64,000 nt of DNA from Nocardia vermiculata NBRC 100427 (GCF_001613265.1 NZ_BDCA01000010.1:62001-126000); one strand, 5' to 3'. Shown: positions 1 to 7,536, counted from the first letter of the stretch. Notes: a model not told the origin generated them from the sequence alone. Program-made: numbers and translations.

Positions 1-51
1 CTCCCACGATTCTGATTCGCCAACACAACAGAACAAGCGAGGAGAACCTTC

Positions 52-384
52 GTGAGAATCGCCCGTTTCGCCTTCACTGCCGTCTCGGCGGTCGCCCTGG
101 CCGGTTTCGGTGCCGGTATCGCCCAGGCCGTTCCGGTCGCCGGAGCCATCGATGACGCTCCCGCCACCGGCACCGGCAGCGCGGAATTGCTGCCCGGTCT
201 GCTCGAGGCCCTGGCCAGCGGTAGCGCGTCCGCCGGCACACCTGGCGACGCCGCATCCACCGCCGTCGATATCGACGGCGAAACCCCCACCCCCGGCACC
301 GGCAGCGCCGATCTGCTGCCCACCCTGCTGGAGGGGCTGCTGAGTGGTAGCGCCGGCACCGCCCCGGCGACACCGGCCGCCTGA
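52..384 (+). CDS. Small secreted protein with an internal duplicated motif
   Basis: Predicted 110-residue exported protein of unknown function. The GTG start is supported by a GAGGAGA ribosome-binding site just upstream. Residues 1-26 form a Sec signal peptide (Arg at 2 and 5, hydrophobic core, AQA cleavage site). The mature part is mostly Ala, Gly, Ser, Thr and Pro and contains the same motif twice, at about residues 40-59 and 82-101: TGxGSA[ED]LLPxLLE followed by a GSA. Each copy could be a short amphipathic helix in a flexible chain. There are no cysteines and no catalytic signature. It stands alone and ends in a strong hairpin terminator. I do not recognise a family; such short low-complexity secreted proteins are common in Nocardia. 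Confidence 0.72.
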   Translation: MRIARFAFTAVSAVALAGFGAGIAQAVPVAGAIDDAPATGTGSAELLPGLLEALASGSASAGTPGDAASTAVDIDGETPTPGTGSADLLPTLLEGLLSGSAGTAPATPAA

Positions 385-405
385 TCATCGGCGTAGCGAA
401 AAACT

Positions 406-441
406 GTCCCTCTCATCCGGTTTCGACCGGGTGAGAGGGAC
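406..441 (+). terminator. Rho-independent-type hairpin after the small secreted gene
   Basis: A 15-bp stem (GTCCCTCTCATCCGG pairing with CCGGGTGAGAGGGAC, one wobble) closes a loop of about 6 nt, 22 bp after the stop of the gene at 52-384. There is no long U-tract, as is usual in actinobacteria. Confidence 0.75.
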
Positions 442-570
442 GACGGTTCACTCGTTGGTGCGCTGAGCCGCAGGTGATCCCCCCGGGGCCAGGGCTGAAT
501 GCCTGCTCGTCCAGGTCCACGGCCGGCACCCTGGCGCCCGGCCCCACCGAGCGAGTGAGATCTTGTGTTG

Positions 571-906
571 ATGAGCACTCCGGAGCAGGTACAGCCCGAG
601 CAGAGCCTGGCGGTGACGGTCGACGATATGCCGGTGGATCAGCTGGAGCCCGGAGTGCAGGTCCGCACGCTGCCCGGTATGCCGGGGATCAGGACCTGGG
701 TCATCGACCTCGAACCCGGTGCCGAATGGCCGGAACTCGACGTGCACGACGGTTACGGCGAGGCGTACTTCATCGTGCACGGCGAGATCATCGAGGGCTC
801 GACCACGTACGGACCCGGCACCTACATCGCCTTCGGCCCGGCAACGAGTCACCGGCCTCGCAGCGAAACCGGTGCTCGCGTCTTCGGGTTCAATTACGAT
901 GCCTGA
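571..906 (+). CDS. Small cupin-domain protein
   Basis: About 111 residues forming a single cupin beta-barrel. Cupin motif 1 is visible in the stretch VHDGYGEAYFIVHGE (His, Glu, His as possible metal ligands) and motif 2 in GTYIAFGPATSHRP (Gly, Pro, His). Short single-cupin proteins of this kind often bind a divalent metal or a small ligand, but the substrate cannot be told from sequence. The ATG at 571 is used; in-frame GTG (565) and TTG (568) codons lie immediately before it, so the start could be two codons earlier. It is flanked by small stress-type enzymes on the opposite strand and appears monocistronic. Confidence 0.8.
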   Translation: MSTPEQVQPEQSLAVTVDDMPVDQLEPGVQVRTLPGMPGIRTWVIDLEPGAEWPELDVHDGYGEAYFIVHGEIIEGSTTYGPGTYIAFGPATSHRPRSETGARVFGFNYDA

Positions 907-915
907 CAACCGGAT

Positions 916-1260
916 TCAGCCGGGGAGTGCGGCACGCATGGCCGCGGCGGTGACGGTCGCGTCGTAATCCTCGGCGACTCCCGCGACCAGCACGATGTCG
1001 CCGTCGATGTGGCGCGAGCGCAACGGTGCGATCTCCCGGTACGCGGGCGAGTCCCACCAGGCTCGCGCCTGCTCGATGTCCGGAAATTCGATCACCACGA
1101 CGGCGCCGTCCCAGCTGCCCTCCTTCACCTCGTGCGGGGTGACATGCACCAGGAAGCGACCGCCGTACGGTGCGAAGGTGCCGGGAATACGTTCGATGTA
1201 TTCGGCGACGTCCGGGTGCGGACTCGAGTTGTGCAGATTTGCGATGGCGTAGGCGGTCAT
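916..1260 (-). CDS. DUF1330 family protein
   Basis: A 114-residue cytoplasmic protein with the DUF1330 fold (a ferredoxin-like dimeric alpha/beta barrel). Signature features are the N-terminal YAIANLH segment, GGRFLVH in the middle, the VVVIEFPD strand, and the A-x-x-WWDSPAYREI helix near residues 70-80. Function of the family is not established. The start is fixed by AGGAG five bases before the ATG. Its stop is 10 bp from the stop of the convergent cupin gene. The SnoaL-like gene lies 31 bp upstream on the same strand, so the two could be one transcript. Confidence 0.85.
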   Translation of the reverse strand: MTAYAIANLHNSSPHPDVAEYIERIPGTFAPYGGRFLVHVTPHEVKEGSWDGAVVVIEFPDIEQARAWWDSPAYREIAPLRSRHIDGDIVLVAGVAEDYDATVTAAAMRAALPG

Positions 1261-1291
1261 GACTGCTCCTGATTCGTGGTGATCGAGGTGT

Positions 1292-1660
1292 TCAGGCGCC
1301 GGCGGGCACCTTGTCCAGGAAGCCGAGTACCTGGGTGATTCGGCCGTCGTCGCCGATGACCGCGACGTCGAAGCCGACGATCAGCGGTTCGGCGCCTTCG
1401 GGCCCGAGGTTCCAGGTGAACCGCGCGATGTCGTGGTGCGCGTCGACCACACCGCCCAGGCTGAACACCAGCCCGCCGAACTGCTCCTGTACGCCTGCGA
1501 TGGCGGCGTCGAGCTCGGCGTGACCACGCACCGCGACCAGTGGGTCGGTATAGGTCGCGTCGGCGGCGAAAACCTCGGCCAGCACGGCCTTCCGCTGCTC
1601 GGCATCGGTCTCGTTCCAGGCGGCAAGGTAGCGCTGGACCAGCTCGTTGATGTCACTCAT
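1292..1660 (-). CDS. SnoaL-like (NTF2-fold) protein
   Basis: 122 residues with the cone-shaped NTF2/SnoaL fold: N-terminal helix with YLAAWNETD, then ADATYTDPLVAVRGHAEL, which is the usual D-P-x-x-x-x-x-G-x-x-x-L turn of polyketide-cyclase-like and ketosteroid-isomerase-like proteins, then beta strands ending in VLGFLDK. Members include enzymes and mere ligand-binding proteins; no specific substrate can be assigned. GAGGAG lies ahead of the ATG. Probably co-transcribed with the DUF1330 gene downstream. Confidence 0.85.
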   Translation of the reverse strand: MSDINELVQRYLAAWNETDAEQRKAVLAEVFAADATYTDPLVAVRGHAELDAAIAGVQEQFGGLVFSLGGVVDAHHDIARFTWNLGPEGAEPLIVGFDVAVIGDDGRITQVLGFLDKVPAGA

Positions 1661-1747
1661 GACCGTCTCCTCGGTGCTCGTGTGTGCGTGGTGAACACCA
1701 AGTTATGCAGTCGCCGGCGCCGAGGAATCTGTCACGCTTAGGTACTT

Positions 1748-2323
1748 TCAGTGGACGACGTCGTACACGAGTTTCGTCACTCCGTTGGAATAGCTCGCGG
1801 ACTCCCGCAGCCGCAGTGTCTGCTTGTCCCTGTCGGCCCGGCTGAACACGCTCTTCCCCGCTCCCAGCAGCACCGGAAACACCAACAGGTTGTATCGGTC
1901 GATCAGGTTCGCCTCCGACAAGCCGCGAGCCAGCTCGGCGCTGCCGTGGATGTAGATGGCGCCGCCCTCGGTCTGCTTCAGCTGCGCGACCTCGTCCGCC
2001 GAGCGCAGGATGGTGAGCGGCCCCCACCCGTCGATCAACATGTCGTCGGTCAAGCTGGAGGAGACCACGAACTTGGGCAGATCCTTGTACGCGGCGTGGT
2101 CGGCCGAATCACGCCAGATCGGTGCGAACGCCTCATAACTGCGGCGCCCGAACAGCAACGCACTCGTATCCGCGAGCTCCTCCCCCTTCAGCGAGAACGC
2201 CTCGGGCACGAATTCGGTGTCCATCACCCAGCCTCCGCTGCGGTGCCCCTCCACTGTCCCGCCGGGCGAGTCGACCACCCCGTCCAACGACATGAAGCCG
2301 GTATACACGAGTTCGCGCGCCAT
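1748..2323 (-). CDS. Dihydrofolate-reductase-like (RibD C-terminal family) protein
   Basis: About 191 residues of the dihydrofolate reductase / RibD C-terminal domain family (YyaP/YwjB type). The start at 2323 is chosen because a perfect AGGAGG lies seven bases ahead; the frame is open further upstream. Visible family features are VYTGFMSLDGVVDSPGG at the N-terminus, GRRSYEAFAPIW, FVVSSSLTDD and the HGSAELARGLSEANLIDRYNLLVFPVLLGAGK block that binds NADPH and forms the dimer edge. These are soluble NADPH-dependent reductases whose substrates are mostly unknown; true DHFR function is unlikely. Confidence 0.88.
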   Translation of the reverse strand: MARELVYTGFMSLDGVVDSPGGTVEGHRSGGWVMDTEFVPEAFSLKGEELADTSALLFGRRSYEAFAPIWRDSADHAAYKDLPKFVVSSSLTDDMLIDGWGPLTILRSADEVAQLKQTEGGAIYIHGSAELARGLSEANLIDRYNLLVFPVLLGAGKSVFSRADRDKQTLRLRESASYSNGVTKLVYDVVH

Positions 2324-2396
2324 CAAATCCTCCTGACATCCCATTCCGCTCGGTGCGGACTGTCGACGTCCATGATGACGGGGTGGATGTCCGAAT

Positions 2397-2489
2397 TTAA
2401 TCGGTCGGCCACACGATCACGGCCACGAGCACCACCAGCGGCAGACCGACGACGACCAACCAGCCCACGAGCACCCACCCACCGCTCAT
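2397..2489 (-). CDS. Tiny single-pass membrane peptide (30 aa)
   Basis: A 30-residue frame whose ATG overlaps the stop of the preceding small gene as ATGA. Apart from three N-terminal and a few C-terminal residues it is one hydrophobic helix (GWVLVGWLVVVGLPLVVLVAVIVW). Translational coupling and the clean transmembrane profile make it credible, but its size means that chance cannot be excluded. Function unknown. Confidence 0.4.
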   Translation of the reverse strand: MSGGWVLVGWLVVVGLPLVVLVAVIVWPTD

Positions 2490-2701
2490 GACAGCTCCGC
2501 GCCGTCGACCCCGGACGTATTCGGCGACGGCAATACCGACGGGGCAGTGAAGTAGCGGTCCCGCACCAGATCCGAATCTCCCATCGGCACCGGCCATCCG
2601 TCGTCCCCCACCAACTCCCATCCCGGAATTGGAGATACCGCCCGCCCTGTCCACAGTCGTCCACAGCCCGTCCCCTCTCGCCCGTCGTCATCGACAAGCA
2701 C
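2486..2701 (-). CDS. Small hypothetical protein coupled to a membrane peptide
   Basis: A frame of up to 71 residues ending in an ATGA overlap with the 30-residue membrane peptide. The C-terminal two thirds look protein-like (PGWELVGDDGWPVPMGDSDL, then RDRYFTAPSVLPSP). The true start is uncertain: the GTG at 2701 would run through the two TCCACA motifs of the divergent regulator promoter, so an internal start near 2611 (GTG after GGGAG) may be used. It diverges from the XRE regulator gene at 2846. No family is recognised. Confidence 0.4.
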   Translation of the reverse strand: MLVDDDGREGTGCGRLWTGRAVSPIPGWELVGDDGWPVPMGDSDLVRDRYFTAPSVLPSPNTSGVDGAELS

Positions 2702-2805
2702 CCGCCGCCGAGGACTACCGGAACCGCGGCATCAACCCGGCGACGAGGCCGAAAACGACGTTAAGCGCGCGGAATCGGGTGCGGCAGCATCTTGTTGTCC
2801 ACAAC
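2647..2805. promoter_or_regulatory. Cluster of TTGTCCACA-like motifs ahead of the XRE gene
   Basis: Three close relatives of the actinobacterial DnaA-box consensus occur here: CTGTCCACA at 2647-2655, TCGTCCACA at 2657-2665 and an exact TTGTCCACA at 2795-2803. The last one sits in a perfect inverted repeat GTTGT-CC-ACAAC (2794-2805), 40 bp before the XRE start codon, so an autoregulatory operator is an equally good reading. Neither dnaA nor dnaN is in the window. Confidence 0.4.
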
Positions 2806-2845
2806 CGTCTACAACTGCGCGCGCCGCACGGATACCGTGGAGGAC

Positions 2846-4000
2846 ATGAACACCGACGACGAGATCGTCACAGGTGAGCGGCTTCGTGCGGCACGGGAAG
2901 CTGCGGGCATCAGCCTGTCCGCGATGGCCGCACTCACGCATTACAGCAAACCGCTACTCGGAATGTTGGAGACCGGGCAACGCCGGATCGGGCCCGATCA
3001 TGTGCGTGCATACGCCGACACCTTGGGAATAGGGTCGACGCTGTTCAACGAACCGGAGGACGGTGCACAGGCAGCAGCGGAGTGGATTGCGCGGGCTGCA
3101 GCATCGGATATCGGTGGCGGCACCCTCGACCACCTGGAATCGGCTGTCGACGACCTGGCAGCGAGCTATCCGACGACACCACCTCGCGAACTGCTGGAAC
3201 GCATCCGACGGAATCTCGGCTATGCCGGGCGCCTCATGGACAGCCGCAAGACCCTGACCCAGCATCGCCGCCTACTGGTCTCTGTCGGCTGGCTCTCCCT
3301 GCTCGCGAGTACGTGCCACATCGATCTGGGCGAGGCCACCGCCTCAGCCGCGCGAGGACATCTGGCATGGAAGCTCGCGGACGAAGCCCAGCACCCCGAG
3401 ATTGCGGCCTGGTGCCTGGAAACACGGGCATGGCAACGGCTTACGGACGGCGCATTCACGGAAGCGGCCGAACTGTCCCGCGCCGCGCAGACCGTCGCTC
3501 CTGCCGACAGCTCGGCATTCATCCAGGCCACCGCTCAAGAAGGCCGCGCGCTGGCCCGACTCGGAGACAGCACAGGCACCTACGACGCTCTGCGCCGCGT
3601 GGCACGACTCGCCTCCGGCCTGAACGTCCCGGATCGTCCGGAGCACCATTTCCGTTTCGACCCAGCCAAATCCGATGCGTACGTGGCAACCACGTTGTCC
3701 TGGCTCGGTGATCCCGCAGCCGAGTCCTACGCCCGGCACGTCCTCGCTGACCTGGAAGCTGCGCAATTGGTGCGGCCACGCCGGATCGCTTCGGCGAACC
3801 TGGATTTGGGCCTGACTCTCGTGGCGGCCGGAAAACCGGACGAAGCCGCGAGTACAGCCGTAACTGCAGTGCTCTCCGGAAGGCTGGTCCCGTCGAACTA
3901 TTGGCGAGTGTCCGAGGTTGTTTCGGGAATCGAGAGCCAGGCACCGTCGGACGCCGCCACCGTTCGCGAAGCGTTCCGCGACACCTATTCGGTCGGGTGA
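2846..4000 (+). CDS. XRE-family transcriptional regulator with TPR-like C-terminal region
   Basis: About 384 residues. Residues 8-65 are a Cro/C1-type helix-turn-helix (LRAAREAAGISLSAMA, then HYSKPLLGMLETGQRRIGPDHVRAYADTLG). The remaining 300 residues are helical, Ala/Leu-rich and match the TPR-like ligand- or peptide-sensing region seen in many actinobacterial XRE regulators. The ATG at 2846 with GGAGG close before it is preferred over upstream in-frame codons. It diverges from the two tiny genes at 2397-2701, and the intervening palindrome GTTGTCCACAAC may be its operator. The inducer is unknown. Confidence 0.85.
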   Translation: MNTDDEIVTGERLRAAREAAGISLSAMAALTHYSKPLLGMLETGQRRIGPDHVRAYADTLGIGSTLFNEPEDGAQAAAEWIARAAASDIGGGTLDHLESAVDDLAASYPTTPPRELLERIRRNLGYAGRLMDSRKTLTQHRRLLVSVGWLSLLASTCHIDLGEATASAARGHLAWKLADEAQHPEIAAWCLETRAWQRLTDGAFTEAAELSRAAQTVAPADSSAFIQATAQEGRALARLGDSTGTYDALRRVARLASGLNVPDRPEHHFRFDPAKSDAYVATTLSWLGDPAAESYARHVLADLEAAQLVRPRRIASANLDLGLTLVAAGKPDEAASTAVTAVLSGRLVPSNYWRVSEVVSGIESQAPSDAATVREAFRDTYSVG

Positions 4001-4142
4001 ACCCAGGTGACGGGACGCACCTGCCGCACACTGCGGGCCCACGAAGACCGACCGCGATACCGGCTCCGACCGGATGGATCGGCGCGCGCGAGACGTCGAA
4101 CGCCTGTTGGAGCGTGGAGCGGGACGCTAGCGGAACCAACGG

Positions 4143-4535
4143 TCAGCCGGATACGCCGACAACTTCCACCCCATGAATCCTGGCTGCCTTCTGCATCCCG
4201 TCGTCCAGAGTCATCAACGGGTACGCAAGCCGCTGGGCCAACGCGATATATCCCGCATCCGCATAAGTGGCGTTGTCCACCAACGCAACAGCTGCGACCG
4301 AGTCGACCGGTTCACGGATTCGCTCAACAGGATGGGTGCTGAATGCAGCGATCAATTCGCGAGCCTGCTCGAATTCCAGTTCACCGCGGCGGGCTAGGCG
4401 GATGAGCGCCGACCCCACCTCGAAATCGACGTGTGGTGGGGAAACGCATCCCGCGATTCGAATGCGGTCGGCATATCCGGTCGGCAGCACCCCGCGTAGC
4501 AGGTCCACCCACACTGACGCATCGACAACGATCAT
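4143..4535 (-). CDS. vapC: VapC-type PIN-domain ribonuclease toxin
   Basis: 130 residues of PIN domain. The four acidic metal-binding residues are visible as Asp5 (IVVDASVWVDLL), Glu39 (DFEVGSAL), Asp93 (TYADAGYIALA) and Asp111/112 (MTLDDGMQ). VapC toxins are Mg-dependent endoribonucleases, often cutting tRNA, and are silenced by their cognate VapB. Its ATG overlaps the antitoxin stop as ATGA, the standard vapBC arrangement with antitoxin first. All catalytic positions are intact, so the toxin is probably functional. The RNA target cannot be inferred. Confidence 0.92.
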   Translation of the reverse strand: MIVVDASVWVDLLRGVLPTGYADRIRIAGCVSPPHVDFEVGSALIRLARRGELEFEQARELIAAFSTHPVERIREPVDSVAAVALVDNATYADAGYIALAQRLAYPLMTLDDGMQKAARIHGVEVVGVSG

Positions 4536-4801
4536 TCGCTGTCCCGGTCGTAATCATCGCGGACCTCACGAACAACCTCGGCACCTGATACCGCCGACCG
4601 ACCGGCGAGCCCCAATCGCTGCTGAGTCTGCTGCAACTTCTCGTCCCAGGTGGCGATAGCCCGACGCTGCAACTCTCGCCGCACATCAGCAGCCATCAGA
4701 TCACGCAGGTACGCCGATACCGATTTGTGTTCAGCACTGGCCTTCTCCGCGATCACCGCCGCTACCTCGTCCGGAACGTCTCGCACCTGAACCGTCGCCA
4801 T
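4532..4801 (-). CDS. vapB: VapB/FitA-type antitoxin
   Basis: About 89 residues. The N-terminal part (VQVRDVPDEVAAVIAEKASAE, then SVSAYLRDLM) is a ribbon-helix-helix/FitA-like DNA-binding domain; the C-terminal tail, rich in Arg, Glu and Gln, is the expected toxin-binding region. AAGGAGGG seven bases before the ATG at 4801 fixes the start. The gene is co-transcribed and translationally coupled with the PIN-domain toxin. Three (A/T)CATGCA repeats directly upstream are likely autoregulatory operator sites bound by the antitoxin or the VapBC complex. Confidence 0.88.
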   Translation of the reverse strand: MATVQVRDVPDEVAAVIAEKASAEHKSVSAYLRDLMAADVRRELQRRAIATWDEKLQQTQQRLGLAGRSAVSGAEVVREVRDDYDRDSE

Positions 4802-4823
4802 CACGCCCTCCTTCTGCAGCATT

Positions 4824-4856
4824 ACATGCAAGCATACATGCAGAAGGATTCATGCA
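4824..4856. promoter_or_regulatory. Putative VapBC operator with three CATGCA repeats
   Basis: ACATGCA at 4824-4830 and 4836-4842 and TCATGCA at 4850-4856 lie immediately before the antitoxin start on the minus strand. The first repeat is part of the palindrome ATGCAAGCAT (4826-4835). Repeats of this type in vapBC leaders are usual binding sites for ribbon-helix-helix antitoxins. Confidence 0.55.
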
Positions 4857-4866
4857 GTCATACCTG

Positions 4867-5235
4867 CTAGCCCCAGTTGGCTGCGCGGGTGAGGCAGAAG
4901 GGGTGGCCGCTCGGGTCGAGCAGCACCCGCCATGTGTCGCCCGGCTGGAACTCCGGCAACGTCGCGCCCAGTTCGACCAGTTCTTTGCTGGCGAGCTCGA
5001 TATCCTCGACCGCCAAATCCAGGTGGAACTGCTTGGTGCCGTTCTCGTTCGGCCAGGTGGGTGGCTGGTAATCCGGGGTGGTGCCGAATCCGAGCGCATG
5101 GTCCGGACCGGTGAGCATGGCGTACTCGTCCTGCACATGCGCAATGTCCCACCCCAGCGCCGCCGCCCAGAACTCCGCGTCACGCCGCGCATCGGCACTG
5201 TCCAGGGTGACCATCTTCAAGGTGGCAATTGCCAT
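4867..5235 (-). CDS. VOC-family (glyoxalase/bleomycin-resistance-like) protein
   Basis: About 122 residues with the paired beta-alpha-beta-beta-beta VOC fold. The N-terminal half reads TLDSADARRDAEFWAAALGW, and the second half contains QFHLDLAVEDIELASKELVELGA and LLDPSGHPFCL, the common core of the glyoxalase-like VOC subfamily 'DUF/PhnB-like'. The start at 5235 (MAIATLK) is preferred because GGAGAGGAAG precedes it. Function could be metal-dependent catalysis or small-molecule binding and sequestration. It is transcribed toward the vapBC promoter region. Confidence 0.85.
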   Translation of the reverse strand: MAIATLKMVTLDSADARRDAEFWAAALGWDIAHVQDEYAMLTGPDHALGFGTTPDYQPPTWPNENGTKQFHLDLAVEDIELASKELVELGATLPEFQPGDTWRVLLDPSGHPFCLTRAANWG

Positions 5236-5460
5236 GAGTCTTCTTCCTCTCCGCAATGAATCGACTGTGCGTTCACTCTGCACCACAGCCGATCACATGC
5301 GATTGCAAAAACACGACACCAAAAGTGACCATTGGACTCGCCTCAGCCGGACCCCCGACTCGGCCACGCGCCCGGGTCGACCGCCTGCACCCGCCGGTCT
5401 CGCGCTCCGCACCTCCGGTACATAAGCTGACCCCGGCATATCCATCGAAGGGGAACCCGA

Positions 5461-6207
5461 ATGACCATGTATCCCGGCGGCGAGCCGCAACCACCTGCAT
5501 CGACTCCGAATCGCAGGTACCTCACGGTGCTGGTGCCGGTCGTGGTGGTGCTGGCGCTCGTGGTGGCGACGGGGATCGGACTGGTCGCGCGTAACGCCTT
5601 GGCCTCGGAGATTCCGGGGACTGCCACCCCTGCCACCGGCGCCTCGACTGCCCGGAACGTGCTGGCGGACGGGGCGGTGCGGATCGGGGATCCCGATGCG
5701 AAGGTGACGGTTCGGGTGGTCATGGATCTGCAGTGCCCGGCCTGCAAGATGTTCGAGGCGGCCAACGGGTCGGTGCTCGAGGGAGCGGTCGAGGACGGTA
5801 CCGCCGCGGTCGAATATCAGGTCATCACCTTTCTCGACGCGGCGAGCAGCACGCATTACTCCTCGCGGGCCGGTAATGCGTCGTTCTGTGTCGCGAACTC
5901 GGGTACGGAGAATTACCAGTCGTGGCTGGCGGACATGTTCACCGGACAACCGTCCGAGGGCGGCGCCGGCCTGACCGACGACGAGCTGATCAGTATCGCG
6001 AAATCAGCCGGATACACCGATGATGCGGTGGCGCAGTGCATTACCGATCGCACATATGACAGCCTGCTGCGTACGAAGACCGAGGAAGCACTCGCCGGTG
6101 GTGTGAACTCCACTCCCACCGTCACGGTGAACGGCAAGCAGATCACCTCCAGCGCGGAACTGATGATGCCGGGCGGGCTCGCACCGGCAATCAAGGCAGC
6201 GGGCTGA
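5461..6207 (+). CDS. Membrane-anchored DsbA-like thioredoxin-fold protein
   Basis: 248 residues. Residues about 20-43 form one transmembrane helix (YLTVLVPVVVVLALVVATG), leaving a short cytoplasmic N-terminus and an extracytoplasmic thioredoxin-fold domain with the redox motif Cys92-Pro-Ala-Cys95 and a cis-Pro loop in NSTPTVTVNG. This layout matches actinobacterial DsbA/MSMEG-type extracytoplasmic oxidoreductases that form or isomerise disulfides in exported proteins. An extra Cys pair (FCVANSG and AQCITD) is in the helical insertion. AAGGGGA lies ahead of the ATG. It is convergent with the HxlR gene and appears monocistronic. Confidence 0.88.
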   Translation: MTMYPGGEPQPPASTPNRRYLTVLVPVVVVLALVVATGIGLVARNALASEIPGTATPATGASTARNVLADGAVRIGDPDAKVTVRVVMDLQCPACKMFEAANGSVLEGAVEDGTAAVEYQVITFLDAASSTHYSSRAGNASFCVANSGTENYQSWLADMFTGQPSEGGAGLTDDELISIAKSAGYTDDAVAQCITDRTYDSLLRTKTEEALAGGVNSTPTVTVNGKQITSSAELMMPGGLAPAIKAAG

Positions 6208-6221
6208 GCGACACGGCATCC

Positions 6222-6905
6222 TCACTCCGACGGAACGCCGGCGAGATCGAGCCGGCTCAGCGCGCCGTCCAGCAGCACCAGCAGTGCCTGGAGCGCTTCC
6301 GGATCTCCATCGACCTCGAGCCGGTTCTCCGCGGCCGCGGCGGCAATGGTGAGCCGCCCGCCTGCGATGGCGGCGACGGTCGCGGCGTCGGTGCGCAGCG
6401 TCGCGTCGGCGGGGCCGGCACCTGCGATCACTTCGGCGCGGCCGTCGGAGATCCGGAGCCTGGCAACACTGTCGTCGATGTGGAATTCGTAGGTGGCGTC
6501 TGTATTCAGCTGTTGCGGGTCGAGTAGGTCGGCGAGGAAGACCAGCGACCATTCGGCGCGGTACCCCTGCTCCGGGCGGCGCTGTTCACGCAGGAAATGC
6601 CGGGCTCCCCACAGCGCCAACGGCATCAGGGCGCGACCGAGTTCGCGGCCGGTGCCGGTGAGTTCGTAGGCGACCGCGGAGACCGGAGGATTCAGGAGGG
6701 TGCGGCGCACGAGTCCGTCGGCCTCGAGCTGCTTGACGCGAGCGGCGAGCAGGCTGGTGCCGATGCCGTCGAGTGCACCGGCGAGATCGGAGTACCGCTT
6801 CGGCCCCGACATCAGCTCACGCACCATCAGTAGCGTCCAGCGCTCGCCCACCACATCCATCGCCTGTGCGAGGCCGCAGTACTGGTCATAGGAACGTCGC
6901 GCCAT
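6222..6905 (-). CDS. HxlR-type winged-helix regulator with SCP2-like C-terminal domain
   Basis: About 227 residues starting at 6905 (MARRSYDQYCGLAQAMD). Residues 8-95 are the HxlR winged helix: a single Cys (Cys10), DVVGERWTLLMVRELMSGPKRYSDL, then VKQLEADGLVRR and the wing. Residues about 125-225 resemble an SCP2/sterol-carrier fold (YEFHIDDSVARLRI, ATLRTDAATVAAIAGG). This combination occurs in actinobacterial regulators and suggests sensing of a hydrophobic ligand. It diverges from the small gene at 7051, which it probably controls through the inverted repeats between them. Confidence 0.88.
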   Translation of the reverse strand: MARRSYDQYCGLAQAMDVVGERWTLLMVRELMSGPKRYSDLAGALDGIGTSLLAARVKQLEADGLVRRTLLNPPVSAVAYELTGTGRELGRALMPLALWGARHFLREQRRPEQGYRAEWSLVFLADLLDPQQLNTDATYEFHIDDSVARLRISDGRAEVIAGAGPADATLRTDAATVAAIAGGRLTIAAAAAENRLEVDGDPEALQALLVLLDGALSRLDLAGVPSE

Positions 6906-6934
6906 ATCGAGCACCCTACCAATCTGGACATTTT

Positions 6935-6964
6935 TAGAATCCAACTTCTATATCAGGTAGCTGA
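6935..6964. promoter_or_regulatory. Inverted repeats between HxlR gene and its divergent neighbour
   Basis: TAGAA-N6-TTCTA (6935-6950) is a perfect inverted repeat and is followed by TCAG-N4-CTGA (6953-6964). Both lie in the AT-rich divergent promoter region and suit a dimeric winged-helix regulator. Confidence 0.45.
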
Positions 6965-7050
6965 CTTCATTTATTTATGTTAGCGTCGCATGCAGGTCAG
7001 AGCTGTTGTGACCAGTATGTTTGCCCAGGTTTCAGGGATCAGGAGCACTC

Positions 7051-7464
7051 ATGGACGCCATGGCCACCGTTGCCGACAACAAGGCCGCAGTCGCCCCCGC
7101 GAGGGGCGGTCTCGATCCACTCGAACTCCTCGCGGCCGGGCGCATCGCACTCGCCGTCGCCTCGCTGACCGTCCCGAGGCATTTCGCCAAGGCACTCGGC
7201 GTCGCGCCCTCCCCTGAACTCACCTATATGACAAGGATTTACGGCGGCCGAGCCCTCGCCATGGGCGTCGGTTACCTCACCGGAGGCGCGGCAGAACGCC
7301 GCAAATGGCGGCAACTGTCCCTGTTCGTAGACTCCAGCGACACCCTCGCGGGTGCGGTCCGTGTCGCCCGCCGGGATCTGCCACTACGCGCCGGGCTGGC
7401 GATGACCATCCTCACCGGCTCCTATGCCGCGGTCGGGGCCTACAGGATCGCCAGAGAACGCTGA
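7051..7464 (+). CDS. Hypothetical small membrane-associated protein, divergent from HxlR
   Basis: About 137 residues from the ATG at 7051, which has AGGAG seven bases ahead. Central and C-terminal parts hold short hydrophobic helices (LLAAGRIALAVASL, YGGRALAMGVGYLTGG, LRAGLAMTILTGSYAAVGAYRIA) separated by basic segments. This pattern is seen in actinobacterial proteins of unknown function of the DUF4267-like kind, but I cannot name the family with certainty. Its position beside the HxlR regulator suggests that it responds to the same signal. Confidence 0.65.
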   Translation: MDAMATVADNKAAVAPARGGLDPLELLAAGRIALAVASLTVPRHFAKALGVAPSPELTYMTRIYGGRALAMGVGYLTGGAAERRKWRQLSLFVDSSDTLAGAVRVARRDLPLRAGLAMTILTGSYAAVGAYRIARER

Positions 7465-7536
7465 TTCGGCTACCGACCTGGGCCGCCACCTCACTCGACG
7501 TCGGGTTCCCTTTCAGCGCCGATACGATTATCGGCG

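Noticed and set aside
2647..2805. Chromosomal replication origin
   Set aside because: Only three DnaA-like motifs, with no dnaA, dnaN, gyrB or AT-rich unwinding region.
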